Part shown: one piece after another, positions 32,211 through 43,569 of the stretch
How the letters are laid out: each line of letters begins with the position of its first letter
Position numbering within the stretch: the stretch's first letter is position 1
Assembly (NCBI GenBank): GCA_007922225.1
Contig: ML679966.1
Coordinates: 38,345,943-38,409,942 of the forward strand
Direction of reading: 5' to 3'
Source of the DNA: Emydura subglobosa
Taxonomy: Eukaryota; Chordata; Testudines; Chelidae
DNA: 64,000 nucleotides
Made by a program: the position numbers and the translations under genes
Notes under the pieces: model-generated
The model's database searches: none
The model's input: only the letters and a program-made list of their open reading frames with translations
What the model was told of the DNA's origin: nothing

Positions 32211-35200
32211 TTCTACGTCCTTTCTTTATTTGATCCTTGCAAGGGAAACTTGAACTTGCCATACTTCTTCCCTTCCTGGATACCCCTTGTAGGCCAATGG
32301 ATTATAGCTCCTTCTTACCTACACCAATGCCTGGCTTCTGATTTACCTTTGTACAGCATCACAGCATGCTGCAACATGGAGTCTTCCTCAGCTTAAAGAA
32401 TGGTGAAATTCAGATATCAAGGGCTGTTGTCTTTGAAAGCTCTTATGCAAATTGCAATAAATTGAATAAAACTCAACATACATGGCAGAATTTTATGTAT
32501 ATTACTACTCTGGCTTTTATGTCCAACCATTAGTAATCCCTGTGAAGCTGCAGTGATAGGTTCCAATGAATAGTTCTGAACTACTAGAAAATTAAAGCTC
32601 TTCAGGACATTCTGTTTTAAAATTAAACAATAATGAACTCAAAGCTATGCTTTCCATTACAATAATGCAAATGAGTTACCTGACAGAGTACTACTATTAT
32701 TATTAGAATGCACAGCACAGATTTAAACTTCTTATTTTATGAGAGGACATCAAAATGATAACATGTAAATAATGATATAATTTCACTCTGAAAAAAAATA
32801 CGCCATTGTGTGCTCTCTGGTGTATCAAAGTGCAGTTGCCAACCAATAAGGAATAAGCGTTAGATTGAGATGGCTTGTTCTAGTCTTTGGTTGATTCACC
32901 TAAGGTCATAAAACTGTAATATTTGCTAGACAGCCAAAGAACCGGAACACTCTGGATTTTCTAGTAAAGTATGAGTTTCTTATACAATCCTCCAATCAGA
33001 ATGATCGGGAAAAGACAACAGTCCAAAGGATCATTTGCAACCCTCAAATCCATCACAGGTCTATATGAATCATAATAAACTTGTCTTGAAAATTATATCG
33101 TCCTTGCTGAATCTCATATTGTTCACAACAGAGGCAAATATTACTAGACACACAGCACAGTTCCTGAATATATTTTTTTAAAAAATATATCAGATTAGGG
33201 TCTGAACTGATGGTTACATTCTGTAAATGGTGTAAGTGGGTACAATTCTATGATGTTGTGCCTACTTATAGTAAATCACAGCTGCTTACGCCAGGAATCA
33301 ATTTGATCCCTAATGTCTAGCACACTCCCTCCCGCTCCCCCGCAAAGACGAAAAGACCCTGATTGTTAGAGTTTCATGAAACTTTGAAAACTGTTGGAAA
33401 TATTTTAGAACTATTTTTAGTGCAATTTTTGTCTTGTCTTCTCACACCCCTCCCCCAAGTAGCTTGGATTTCAGCACCAGAGGCCATGCTTTCCTGTATC
33501 ATCTTTTTATTCTGATTCTGGGCCTGGTTTACACTGTATAATGATAACCATACAACTGTAAACTTTATTTTAAAAAGCCAGTTGAAAGAATGAGTTCATA
33601 TTGGGTACCTTGTATTCTAACTACAGAACATTTCCATGCACATCCAGTGTCTCTGCTGTAACAGTTTAACACCTCTAAAAATCTCCATTTACTATGATCT
33701 AGAGGCAACCTATCTAGGCCTCCCCATCTCTAATACTTTCAACATAATATTATCAACAATCCCAGGTTCTCCTGTGCTTAGTCTGTCCTTCCCCTCATTG
33801 CATATTCCAAAACCTTGTGTTTTCTCCCTGAATGATAACACTAAATTATAAAATTATAGCACTGAATAAGACAGCCACAGCAATTTGGATTTAAAGACAA
33901 GATACCTATAGACAGCTAACATCCTGTGATAGCAGCAAACATACCACCTCTTTCCTCTTTTCATTAGATGCTACAACTGTTTTAATGCTGTTTGGGCTGA
34001 AACTTAGCTGAAAAGTTCTCAGCAAAGTAGCAAGTGTCTCTTCCTAAATGATTATTGTGAGCTCTTTATTAAAAATTGACAATCTGAGCCATAATTGGAG
34101 AAGTGGTTGTTGAGCTTTCCAAGTCCTGCTGACTTTCTCTCACAAGGAGCTCCACTGAGTTCAACAGAAGAGCATAATATTCTTAGACCTGTCTTCTCTA
34201 ACAAACACAAAGCCGTGCACACAGAAGAAAAATATAACCCAACAAAAGAAAAATCCCTACCAAATCAGACCACTCCTATGCACATACAATTGTCCGACAG
34301 GAGAGGATGGGAGAAAGCACGAACCACATGATAGATGTTAGTCATGCTACTTAATGAATGACTGGAAGGTAGTTGGATACTACGGTGATGACTGGGGGTG
34401 TAAGAACCTATACAGAATAGAAAAGTAGCTGCTGCAGGGAGGCTAATTTGCTCCCTGCACTGCTAGCAATCACTGCTCTTGGGGGCTCCCTTTTTAAATC
34501 CCACAGTTCCTGCAGGCAGCAGCTCCCCAACAGGACTCCAAGTGCCAAAAGTTTGTTCACAACTTGAGGAGGAGAAAGGTGGGTGCCTAAGTGCAAGAAC
34601 ACAAACACCAATGGGAGCTACGGGCAAGGAGGAAATGACACTTTGGGAGGAAGGGACAGGGCCACAGAGAATGACCTCAGGGCTGTTACTGGTTGGCTCT
34701 TCTCGATGTTTTGTTCCTGATCCCATTAATTCTGGCTTTGGCCATGGTCCTGTCTGCACCACAACATGTCAAGGAGACTGGAAGGATGCTGTAATATGTA
34801 AGTGGAATATAGGAGGAAGGAGGGACCCTTTAATTAAGAAAGAGAAAAACTTATAATGAATCAGATTAAAGCAAACAAAAAGGTTTCCTTCAAATTTCAA
34901 TGGCCTTCTGGTGTGGAGGGAAGGCTGCAAAATACTGAGAGTCACAGGGTGAAACAAAGGAAGAGGGCAAGGGAGAGGGTGAAGAGTAGGTGGATATGAA
35001 ATCAGAGACTGCATTTAAGGCCACAGATTTTAGAAAACCAGGGAGGCAGGGTGGAAAAAGTTATATTCAGATGTGGAGGGAAAGCCCGAGAGACAAGAGA
35101 ATAGGGAGGGTTCTGATGAGATGGTGGGGTGGGTGGGAGGAATAAAGTCAGAAAATAAATGAAATGAGGATTAATTCAAAGGAACGTGAACAAGGTATTT

Positions 35201-36559
35201 TCAAGGGTTGTAGGAGAAAAAAGTTCTGATGTTCAGCATATCAAAATAGGCAATGCATTTGGGACCACATAGTATATCAGATCATGCCCAAAATGTCCTG
35301 GAAAATGCAGAGCTAGATCAACTGGAAAGCTCTACTAGTGTAGCAAAAATGCTCAAAAAGGTGTTAGACATTGACTGGTATCAACATATAATTTCTTAAC
35401 TGCATTTTTTAGATGCCTGCACATGTAATCACTAAATAACAGACTGATTCTCACTTTTCGGATTGAATATACTGTAGTTCTACCCAAATAAAATGTCAGA
35501 CATTTTAATGTATCTGGATAGCAGCACCAAGGCTGAGAGGCAAAAGAAATAGAAAATGACTCTGAAATATTTCAATTTGTTTTACACGAGAAATTACTTC
35601 AAGGCCTTCATTCATTTTGAATTTACAGTTTTAACAGAGTAAGTAACATCAAGTTTTGAAACTGGTAAAATTCACCTTATTGAAAGAGAACAATATCTAA
35701 GAACTACAGTAAAAGAAGAGAAAATCTGAAATTAATAGCCATTATAGTGTAATGATGACTAGAGACAAAAAGACGTGTCAATAAACTGTTTCTGCATGTT
35801 CACACTACCTGTCAGGGTTTATAGTCTAGTTTACAAGAGATTTAACAATTTTAATTTAGCATCTCTTATTGTCACAGTTCTAAGTGAGTCATGCTTATTT
35901 CATGTATGAACCTCGACAATTATCAGGCATGCTTTCTGAAGTCTGAAAGTAGCATGGCACTTGACAACCCCTCAGACATTGGAACTACTGAAAAAACGCC
36001 TCCTGTAAGAATACTTCTTCATGCCCTTAATTAATACAGTGCCATGTGATTAAGGACAACAGAAATATATATCCTAAGATAATTAGTTTCCAGACAAACT
36101 TTGTGCTCAATGAATACATTTATAATCAGACAGTTCTGTACAAACAGCTCTTTATGAGCTTACAGTAAGTAAGGAAAGCAAGACATATGAATAGGGCACT
36201 GGGAGCAGAGGATAGAAGTGTTTGGAGAAAAAAATCATTAAAAAAACGTAGCCAAAAAAAATGAACCCCTCCCCCACACACACTTGCAAGTTAAAAATTT
36301 TGAAGTTAAAGCTAAAGATTTTAAAATATTTAAGTCTGGAAATTCACAACTAAGGTTCCACGGGCAACATTAACTCTGACTATCTTCTCTTCCTTCTAAT
36401 CATACATGTATTATTTACCCATGGACACAAGCGTAAAAGATATATTCATTATAACTGTCTTGCCAAAAGACATAAAAATCTACAACAAATCTAAGGTGTC
36501 TCAGAAGGTGAAAAATAGTTACAATATACTTTGGAGATATGAATAGGACAGACAGCTGT
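32211..36559. other. Unique non-coding stretch with one purine-rich section
   Basis: No gene supported. A 9-bp hairpin lies at 34433-34459 (TGCAGGGAG and its complement, 9-base loop). A purine-rich section runs from about 34860 to 35160. The 125-codon plus frame at 34479-34856 and its two minus-strand overlaps fall in the slightly GC-richer piece next to it and show no domain. An AT-only inverted word lies at 33172-33192. Confidence 0.5.
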
Positions 36560-36720
36560 TGGGAGTCAGTAAATGCCACATTCTTATTCCAACTCTTTCA
36601 CTTGGTCACTATGTGGCTTTGTACAAGTTACTTCATGGTCTGAGTTTCCCCAATCTCTAAAAAGAAGATATTACCATTTATTTACCTTACTTATTAACCC
36701 GCATGAGACCTGTAAGTGAT
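36560..36720 (+). repeat. MIR-like CORE-SINE fragment
   Basis: The plus strand shows 'tcactatgtggctttgtac', 'aagttacttcatggtctgag' and 'tttccccaatctctaaaaag', the MIR core in forward order. It is diverged and lacks the head. Confidence 0.65.
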
Positions 36721-38589
36721 GGTAGAGTGAATATGTAAATATGAAATAGTGACTACATACAACACTATGTAAGTGCTAATTATGTTTGTTTTGATGATGA
36801 ACAAGGTGGAGTAAAGAATCAATGTGATATTGTAATACTCGCTTATAGAACTCAAAGGATTTATTGGAACACTGAAAGTTAACAACTGACAATAGGCAGG
36901 TACAACATAACTTAACACTAAGACAAAGATAAAGCACCATTTATTGGTGGAAGTGGTATCTATACTAATCATTACAATATTGTTCAGTAATATATGGAAG
37001 TTAGGCTGTCAATATTTCTTGATGTTCACATATGGGCAAATTAAAGCAGATGAAAGCTTATGTTTGGGTGGATGGATCATATGTGATATTTTTACATGTG
37101 ATCAATATTAATAACTTGAGAGTTGAAATTTTGTGTTCATTATTGGAAATGGGTTATGGCAGGATGAAGTGTAGATGCAATAAGTTGTTGATGGGAAGAT
37201 AGAATATAGATATTGGTACATGCATTGGTTATATGCATAGAGCAATGAAAAATCCATGCTTTTCTGTTCTTTTTGGCAGAGGATGGGGTGAGAGTGAAAA
37301 GATGCTGAACATTAGGAGCAGGATATCAAGTTAGGAGCTCTAGCAGTCAGTGGGGTATGGGATGGGAAGTAAACAGGCAAAAGCCTAGCTGAGACATCCT
37401 TGCAACACTTTTGAACCCAATAATTTATTTAGACCTTGCCGAGTATTCTTCATTTAACTAATTGGGCGATCTTTGAGTTTGGGAGAAGGGGATTTAGACG
37501 AGTTGTCTCAATACAGAAATATGTTATGCAGTAAGTGATAATTCATTTAAGTAACTGGACCAATTTTCTCACATGAGCTGTCTTTGTAGAGGTTTCACAG
37601 TTACCTGATATACCGTGATATCTAGGTGCCTAACTTTGCAATTGCATCTCAAACTTTCAAGGCGAGTCAAAGGAAATAGTTGTCTGTGAGGAATTCCAGC
37701 ACAGAAAGTTTCAGGTAAAGCTATTTAGGCTTCTTTCCACCTGATGTGAGCAAATATTGATCTGAAACCACATTTATTTTGTACTCACTTCTTATGAAAA
37801 GAACTCCCAGTCGACTCCTGCCAAACTTAAGAAAATATTTTGCTTGGGCATTGACAACTCATACTAGCTTTCAGGCAAAAACAATTTTTTGTTCCCAAGT
37901 TCAATGCTTTATGATGTTTTCTTTCCATTTCAAGGAGTATTGATATAAGGAAGGAGCATGTAGCAAAGAATTTCTGCTTCTAAAGATTCTGCAATAACAT
38001 CTTAAATCCAGCCAGAAATTCAGACTGGTACAGAGTTTAGTGCCCTGCCTGTTAAAAAAAAATAACAAATTATGATCACATGACACATGGGTTAAAACAC
38101 ATGATCTGCATTAGCTGCCTACAGTTTCTGGTTGGAATTCAAGGTGTTTGGTTTTGAACTAGGGAGCCCTAGACTAGGGCCTTAGACTTATCTACATGAC
38201 AGATCCCTTTTCCTCTGTGCCATATTCTCTGATTTGTGGTTAGCAGAGCTGAAACCCCCTCAATATAGGAAAGAAAGGGCCTTTTCCTAGGCATGTTTTG
38301 TGAGGCTGTCTTGAATTCTGGAACTCATTCCCCTTGATCCAGAATATACCAATTCTGCTGACAATGTTTTGAAGTCCAATTATTCTTCCTGGCTTTTGGT
38401 GAATGAGTAGAATTATGAAGTGGTGCCTTTTTTTTGGTCTGGCTATTGATGGCTACGGGTATTGTTGAAATTGATGGAGTTATAAATTACAATAACTGTA
38501 TTTTTTAAATGTTGTTTGGGGAAACTAGAATCACGGGTAGCTGCTCAGTCCAGTTGTTGTATAAATCAAAACAAGCTAACTTTGGAAGC
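36721..38589. other. Unique AT-rich non-coding stretch
   Basis: No gene or recognised repeat. Confidence 0.5.
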
Positions 38590-38689
38590 ATATTATCCTA
38601 GTAAAGAAGATAAGAAAGCACGTGGTAAAGTAAAGGTAGGAGCTGGTGAGGAACAGTCAGACGAAAGTTCCATTTAAAAACATAACATA
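38590..38689 (+). mobile_element. Possible 5' piece of the lineage C CR1
   Basis: The phrases 'gtaaaggtaggagctggtga' and 'gaacagtcagacgaaag' look like CR1 lineage C sequence upstream of the endonuclease region. If so, the younger CR1 at 38690-39030 split this element, which resumes at 39046. The match is from memory. Confidence 0.4.
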
Positions 38690-39030
38690 AGAATGAGGGC
38701 AGCCTTTAACTACCTGAAAGGGGATTCCAGGGAGGATGGAGCTAGGTTGTTCTCAGTGCTAGTAGATGACAGAACAAGGAGCAATGGTCTTAAGTTGCAG
38801 TGGGGGAGGTCTAGGTTGGATATTAGGAAAAAAGGTTTTTCACTAGGAGGGTGGTGAAGCACTGGAATGGGAGTGGGGAGGTGGTGGAATCTTCATTTCT
38901 AGAGATTTTTAAGCTGAGGATTGACAAAGCCCTGGCTGGGATGATTTAGCTGAGGTTAGTCCTGCTTTGAGCAGGGGGGTTGGACTAGATGACCTCCGGA
39001 TGTCCCTCCAACTCTATGATTCTATATGAA
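38690..39030 (+). mobile_element. CR1 LINE (lineage A) 3' end, 5'-truncated
   Basis: It reads 'cagcctttaactacctgaaag', 'caaggagcaatggtcttaag', 'gtggtgaagcactggaatgg' and 'gacaaagccctggctggg', ending 'tctatgattctatatgaa'. The same order of phrases occurs at the ends of the copies at 26.2 and 46.8 kb and, inverted, at 41.9 kb. Only the last ~340 bases are present, including the end of ORF2. Confidence 0.85.
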
Positions 39031-39045
39031 GGCAAGCAACTAAAT

Positions 39046-40470
39046 ATTGATAAAAATGTACAAATACTTATATACAAATGTTAAAGGTCTATATATGAAG
39101 ATGGGTGAACTAGACTGCCTGACATTAAATGAGGATATTAAGATAATAGGCATAGTGGAAAGTTAGGGTAATGAGGATAATCAGAGGCACAGCAATACCA
39201 AGGTAAAAAATATACAGAAATGACAGAGTAGGTCACACTGATGTGGGAATGGCATATGTTAAAGAAAGCAGAGTGTCAAATAAGGTAAAAGTCTAGGTAA
39301 AACAATCTAAGGTAAAAAAATGAAAAACTATACCACAAAATCTCTATGGAGAGAAATTCCGTATGTGAATAAAAGTATAGCAGTAGGAATATATTACCAA
39401 CCATCTGACCAGGATGGTGATAATGATTGTGAAATGGTAAATGAAGTTAGAGAGACTATAAAAGCAGAAAATGGAATAGCAATGGGTAATCCTAATGAAT
39501 CTCACATTGCTGGGTACATGTCATCTCAGGGTGTGATATAGACAAAACATTTCTAGACCCATAAATGACTGCTTCTTTTAGCAGCTAGTCCTGGGACCCA
39601 CAAAGGGAGAAGCAGTTGTTGATTTAATCCTGAGTGGAGCAGAGGACCTGACCTAAGAGTTAACAATAGCTGAACCACTTGGTAATAGTGACCACAATGT
39701 AAATTAAATTTAACATCCTGGTAAGAGGGAAAATATCAAAAAAACTCCTTCAGTAACATTTAACTTTAAAAAGGGGAACTACACAAAAAACAAGGACACC
39801 AGTTAGATGAAAGTTAAAAGGAGCTGTCACAAGGTTAAATGCCTGTAAACAGCATGAGGACTATTTAACAAAATACTATAATACAGGTTCAGACTAAATG
39901 CATGTTGCTGTTAACTCTCAAGAAAGATATCTTGGAGTCGCCGTGTATAGTTTTCTGAAAACTTCAGCTCAGTGCACAGCAGCAGTCAAAAAGGCTAACA
40001 ATGTTAGAAAAGAGATCAGAAATAAGGAAATATGACACTATATAAATCCATGTTATGCCCACACCTTGAATACTGTGTCCAGTTCTGGTATCCCCATCCC
40101 AAGAAGGATACAGTGGCACTGGAAAAGGTTCTGAGAAGGGCAACAAAGGTGATCCAGGGTATGGAACGGCTTCCATATGAAGAGAAGCTAAAAAGCTTAG
40201 GGGCGGCAAATTGTTCTATGAAATTACAAATGGTATAGAAAAAAAAAGTTTTATTTCCCTTTCCCGCAATATAAAAACTAGGGGTCAGCAGTTGAAATTA
40301 ATAGACAGAACATTAATACAAACAAGTGGAAGTACTTTTCTGCACAACACACAATTAACCTGTGTAACTCACTACCATGGAATGTTGTGATGGCCAAATA
40401 GATAACTGGGTTAAAAAAAGAACTAGGTAAATTCATAGAAGATAGATCCCTCTTCTCATCACATGATCTT
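39046..40470 (+). pseudogene. CR1 LINE (lineage C) with endonuclease and C-terminus but no reverse-transcriptase core
   Basis: The first ~840 bases derive from the AP-type endonuclease. The frame at 39320-39541 has 'VGIYYQPSDQDGDND' followed by 'GIAMGNPNESHIAG', the place of the usual MGDFN motif, with the catalytic aspartate replaced. Further on, 'ctagtcctgggacccacaaa' and 'cacttggtaatagtgaccac' continue the endonuclease order. At about 39885 the sequence jumps to the C-terminal region: '[17 protein letters not shown]' and 'RRATKVIQGMERLPYEEKL' (40032-40238). The tail has 'ctcactaccatggaatgttg'. The palm motifs (YLDF, FADD) are absent, so roughly a kilobase or more was lost. It cannot be functional. 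Confidence 0.85.
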
Positions 40471-41892
40471 GTGTAGCCAACTAGATGGTCTCTTACCTTT
40501 TGAATGTGAGACTTTTCCTTTCTCCTGAGTAACCCCATCTCCTATTCTCTTCTTAACCCCTTTTCCCCTGCACTGCTTGTTTTCCTACTGCACACCCGTA
40601 ACTTACAGCTGATGCCTACTTCCTGACACTCCTAAGCAGCCAATATCTTGAAACAGTGCACTCTGATAGAGTGCACAAATCTTAACATGACTACAGCAAT
40701 ATATCAATTATTTGCTACACTAGCCAAAGAAGAAAATGCTTGTTTACCTGTCACCTCCATAGGAGTCAATATACTGGCATCTTCTCTCAAGGTGACCGCG
40801 GTGGGAATGAAGACCCTGGACTGTAACACATCCCCTAACATGTTACCATAGCTTAACAAAAACATCTGCTGCTCCACCCTACATTTGTGCAAGGAAGGAA
40901 ATATGCAAGTCACCTTGAAATTGGTGAGTGGAGGGGAATGAAGGAGAGATCCTTTATCTTCATTTATATCAGTTTACAAAAGAGCCAGATTGTGCCCTGA
41001 GCTACACCTGTGTAGTTCAGCCATCAATAGAGCAACAAGAGTGTAACTGAGGGCATAATTTACTTCTGTGTAAGTACCCTACAGTTATTTAAATCCACTA
41101 CGCACTCAGGTGTAACGTACATAAGGCAGAGTTCCAGAAAGCATCAAAGCAAAACCTGCAGTCAGATGACAAGGTGTCCATCAAACACTACAAAGCTGAT
41201 TCCAGATTCTGGATCATCTTTCCAAGATGAAAAGAAGTCATTTGCAGTCCAAAAGAATCTCTATTCCAAATCCTTACACTTTAAAGGCAGTTCAGCCTTT
41301 CAAACAATAGGCTAGCTGCTGTGAATTCTCAAGTGGTTGTTTCTGCTTGGTTTAAGGCCAAGTTTTGCTTCATGTAGCCTAGAATTGTGGTCTCTATTTC
41401 ACAGAAAGACTGACCAACTATATCTTCAAAGAATACATGAAAGCTTCTAAGCAATGATATAATAGCTGTGAAATGTAAGTGCAGAAAAAATATGATAAAT
41501 ATAAGTAGCTTGAATAAAACAAGGAAAAAGTAATCTTATTCTCTCCAGTAGGTGACATTTCAACTTTTAAAGACACAGCACTTTATCACTGCCCCAGAAG
41601 TTACCTAACATACAATTCAAAACTTAGAAGGAAGACACTAGGAACTTACAAACCACTATAAATAAATAAAAGAACTCAAACTCTTGCCCACCTCTCCAGC
41701 TGAGTCTGAATTAACCACCACCTGCTGCATCACAAATAATAATAAATAACCTTTCAGGAGAATCCAAAAGTGTTTAAATAACCCTCCCCGAATAAAAAAA
41801 TGCTCATATTTACATTTTCTACTTTCAGCTTGGAAGTACTAATATTTATGAACATGCTCTCATGGTATTTGGAAATTCTTGCTTCCAGTGAA
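40471..41892. other. Unique non-coding stretch
   Basis: No gene. Around 40980-41110 phrases such as 'gagctacacctgtgtagttc' suggest a worn interspersed repeat, unnamed. The frames at 40648-40851 and 40704-40913 overlap on opposite strands and lack domains. Confidence 0.45.
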
Positions 41893-42295
41893 AATCATAG
41901 AATCATGGAATATTAGAGTTGGAAGGGACCTCAGGAGATCATCTAGTCCAACCCCCTGCTCAAAGCAGGACTAACCTCAGCTATATCATCCCTGCCAGCG
42001 CTTTGTCAAGCCTCAGCTTAAAAACCTCTAAGGATGGAGATTCCACCACCTCCCTAGGTAACCCATTCCAGTGCTTCACCACCCTCCTAGTGAAAAACTT
42101 TTTCCTCATGTCCAACCTAGACCTCCCGCCCTGCAACTTGAGACCGTTGCTCCTTGTTCTATCATCTGCCACCACCAAGAACAGCCTATCCCCATCCTCC
42201 CTGGAACCCCCTTTCAGGTAGTTAAAGGCCGCTATCAAATCCCCCCTCATTCTTCTCTTTTGCAGACTAAACAAGCCCAGTTCCCTCAGGTTTAG
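41893..42295 (-). mobile_element. CR1 LINE (lineage A) 3' end, reverse strand, relatively young
   Basis: The plus strand opens with the complement of the CR1 tail, 'atcatagaatcatggaat', then 'ttggaagggacctcaggaga' and 'ccaaccccctgctcaaagc'. On the minus strand the 97-codon frame at 41981-42274 runs without a stop through the C-terminus of ORF2: '[13 protein letters not shown]', '[12 protein letters not shown]', '[18 protein letters not shown]' and '[12 protein letters not shown]'. The unbroken frame suggests this is the youngest CR1 piece here. It is truncated to ~400 bases. Confidence 0.9.
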
Positions 42296-43086
42296 GGTCT
42301 AAATTTTGTATGAAGTTTATAATCAGTTCTTTAATAATAAAATAAATAACAAGCTTATAATCAGTTCTTATAATCATAGCTGGTTCCATTCATGTGACTA
42401 CAGGACAACTCAAGTACTGTTTAGTGAAAGAGCATGATGTTGAAGAGTAGTAATGTTAAATAGGTCTAAATAAAGAGCAAGATGAGTGAGTGAAAGACCT
42501 TCTGGTTTCCAACATCAGCTGTATGAAAAGCCATCATATTTATTATTTTGTTGTATAATATATTGCAGTATATTGAAAGTGTATAGCATACTAACTCCGA
42601 GGGAATCACATGTTAACAATTAGCCACCTTTATTTATATAACATCTATTTCAAAGCATCATTTTCCTTTGTTTTAAAGGCTGGTCAGTGTCAGAATTGTC
42701 ACACTAGTCACTGTCCAGAAATGACATCTGTATGTTTGTCTCCCCGGAGAAACTCTATAGGGACTCCAATTACAGCCATATTTGTTCATAAAACGGCAGC
42801 AGAGATGCAAGTTGCTAGTAGCAGGAAGGTAGACAACATCCTGGATACTGCAGAAGCAGATTTTAGATACTAAAAAAAAAGTAATTGTCAAATAAAACAT
42901 AGGACCATTCCCCACCCCAACACCCGCCAAGTTTGGCATTATTTTAAATAGATTAAGAACCTCTTACAGTAAAGTTAAAAGGAATAAAATAAAAAGGGTC
43001 CTGATGCAGAAAGCCACCTTATCTTTAAGCATATGCTCAAGTCCAATTACATTTCAATGGGAAAAATGGGTATGCTTTAAGTACTA
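42296..43086. other. Unique stretch ending in a worn palindromic repeat
   Basis: At about 43000-43098 phrases such as 'gatgcagaaagccacctta' and 'agcatatgctcaagtcc' resemble an old amniote repeat built on 'aagcacatgcttaagtcc'. This repeat was the target of the PLE insertion that follows. Frames at 42610-42939 are overlapping chance frames. Confidence 0.45.
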
Positions 43087-43098
43087 TCCTGAATATGG
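43087..43098. repeat. Left target-site duplication of the PLE
   Basis: TCCTGAATATGG, repeated exactly at 43558-43569 on the other side of the element. Confidence 0.9.
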
Positions 43099-43557
43099 CG
43101 AAAACAACGAGTGTCCTGTAGCACTTTAAAGACTAAAATTTAATTTCAGCAGGCATAAGCTTTCGTGGGCTTCAGTCTACTTCCTCAGATGCAGCTGGTA
43201 GAAATAATACAGCAAATATTGGCAACATACATAGGAGGCAACATATACATATCCAAGGGCATAGACAACAAGGGGTAGGTGGATAAAAGACGGGTACTTG
43301 AGGCCTAATGACAACCATTGAGTAGGAGGTGAGAATGGGTGATCAGAGCAAATTACTTCTTGTAATGAGATAGCCATTCCAAATCCCTGTTTAAACCCAG
43401 TTTGAATGTGTCAAGTTTGCAGATAATTTCTAACTCAGCAGTTTTTCTTTCAAGTCTGTTTTTGAAGTTTTTTTGTAGAAATATAGCAACTTTCAGGTCA
43501 GAGACAAAATGTTGTTTTTGCTGTATAGAGACTAACATGGCTACCCCTCTGGAACTG
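43099..43557 (-). mobile_element. Short Penelope-like element with perfect 12-bp target duplication
   Basis: The element lies between two exact copies of TCCTGAATATGG (43087-43098 and 43558-43569). On the minus strand it opens 'cagaggggtagccatgttag' and closes 'ctttaaagtgctacaggac', the standard ends of a second PLE family. A part of the N-terminal region is retained in the frame 43353-43655: 'LKVAIFLQKNFKNRLERK' then 'AELEIICKLDTFKLGL'. The rest of the polyprotein is deleted, so the copy is a ~459-base internally deleted or non-autonomous PLE. A hammerhead-like core is at 43153-43188. Confidence 0.85.
43153..43188 (-). ncRNA. Hammerhead-ribozyme-like core in the PLE
   Basis: The minus strand reads CTGAGGA, A, GTAGAC, TGAA, GCCCAC, GAAA, then GC-TTAT-GC. 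This follows the hammerhead order CUGANGA, stem II, GAAA, stem III. Stem II has two mismatches, each explained by a G-to-A change from a perfect GTGGGC/GCCCAC stem. The position before the expected cleavage site has C rather than U, so self-cleavage is doubtful in this copy. PLEs of animals are known to carry such ribozymes in their terminal repeats. Confidence 0.55.
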
Positions 43558-43569
43558 TCCTGAATATGG
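43558..43569. repeat. Right target-site duplication of the PLE
   Basis: Exact copy of 43087-43098. The interrupted host repeat appears to resume here. Confidence 0.9.

Noticed and set aside
34433..34459. 9-bp hairpin as a possible small RNA or terminator
   Set aside because: Too short for a microRNA precursor, and intrinsic terminators do not apply to a vertebrate nuclear genome.
34479..34856. 125-codon plus-strand frame, among the longest in the window
   Set aside because: Overlaps long frames on the minus strand, lies in a slightly GC-richer segment with few stops, and shows no domain or splice context.
41919..42221. 100-codon plus frame
   Set aside because: Antisense to a CR1 whose real C-terminal frame is on the minus strand.
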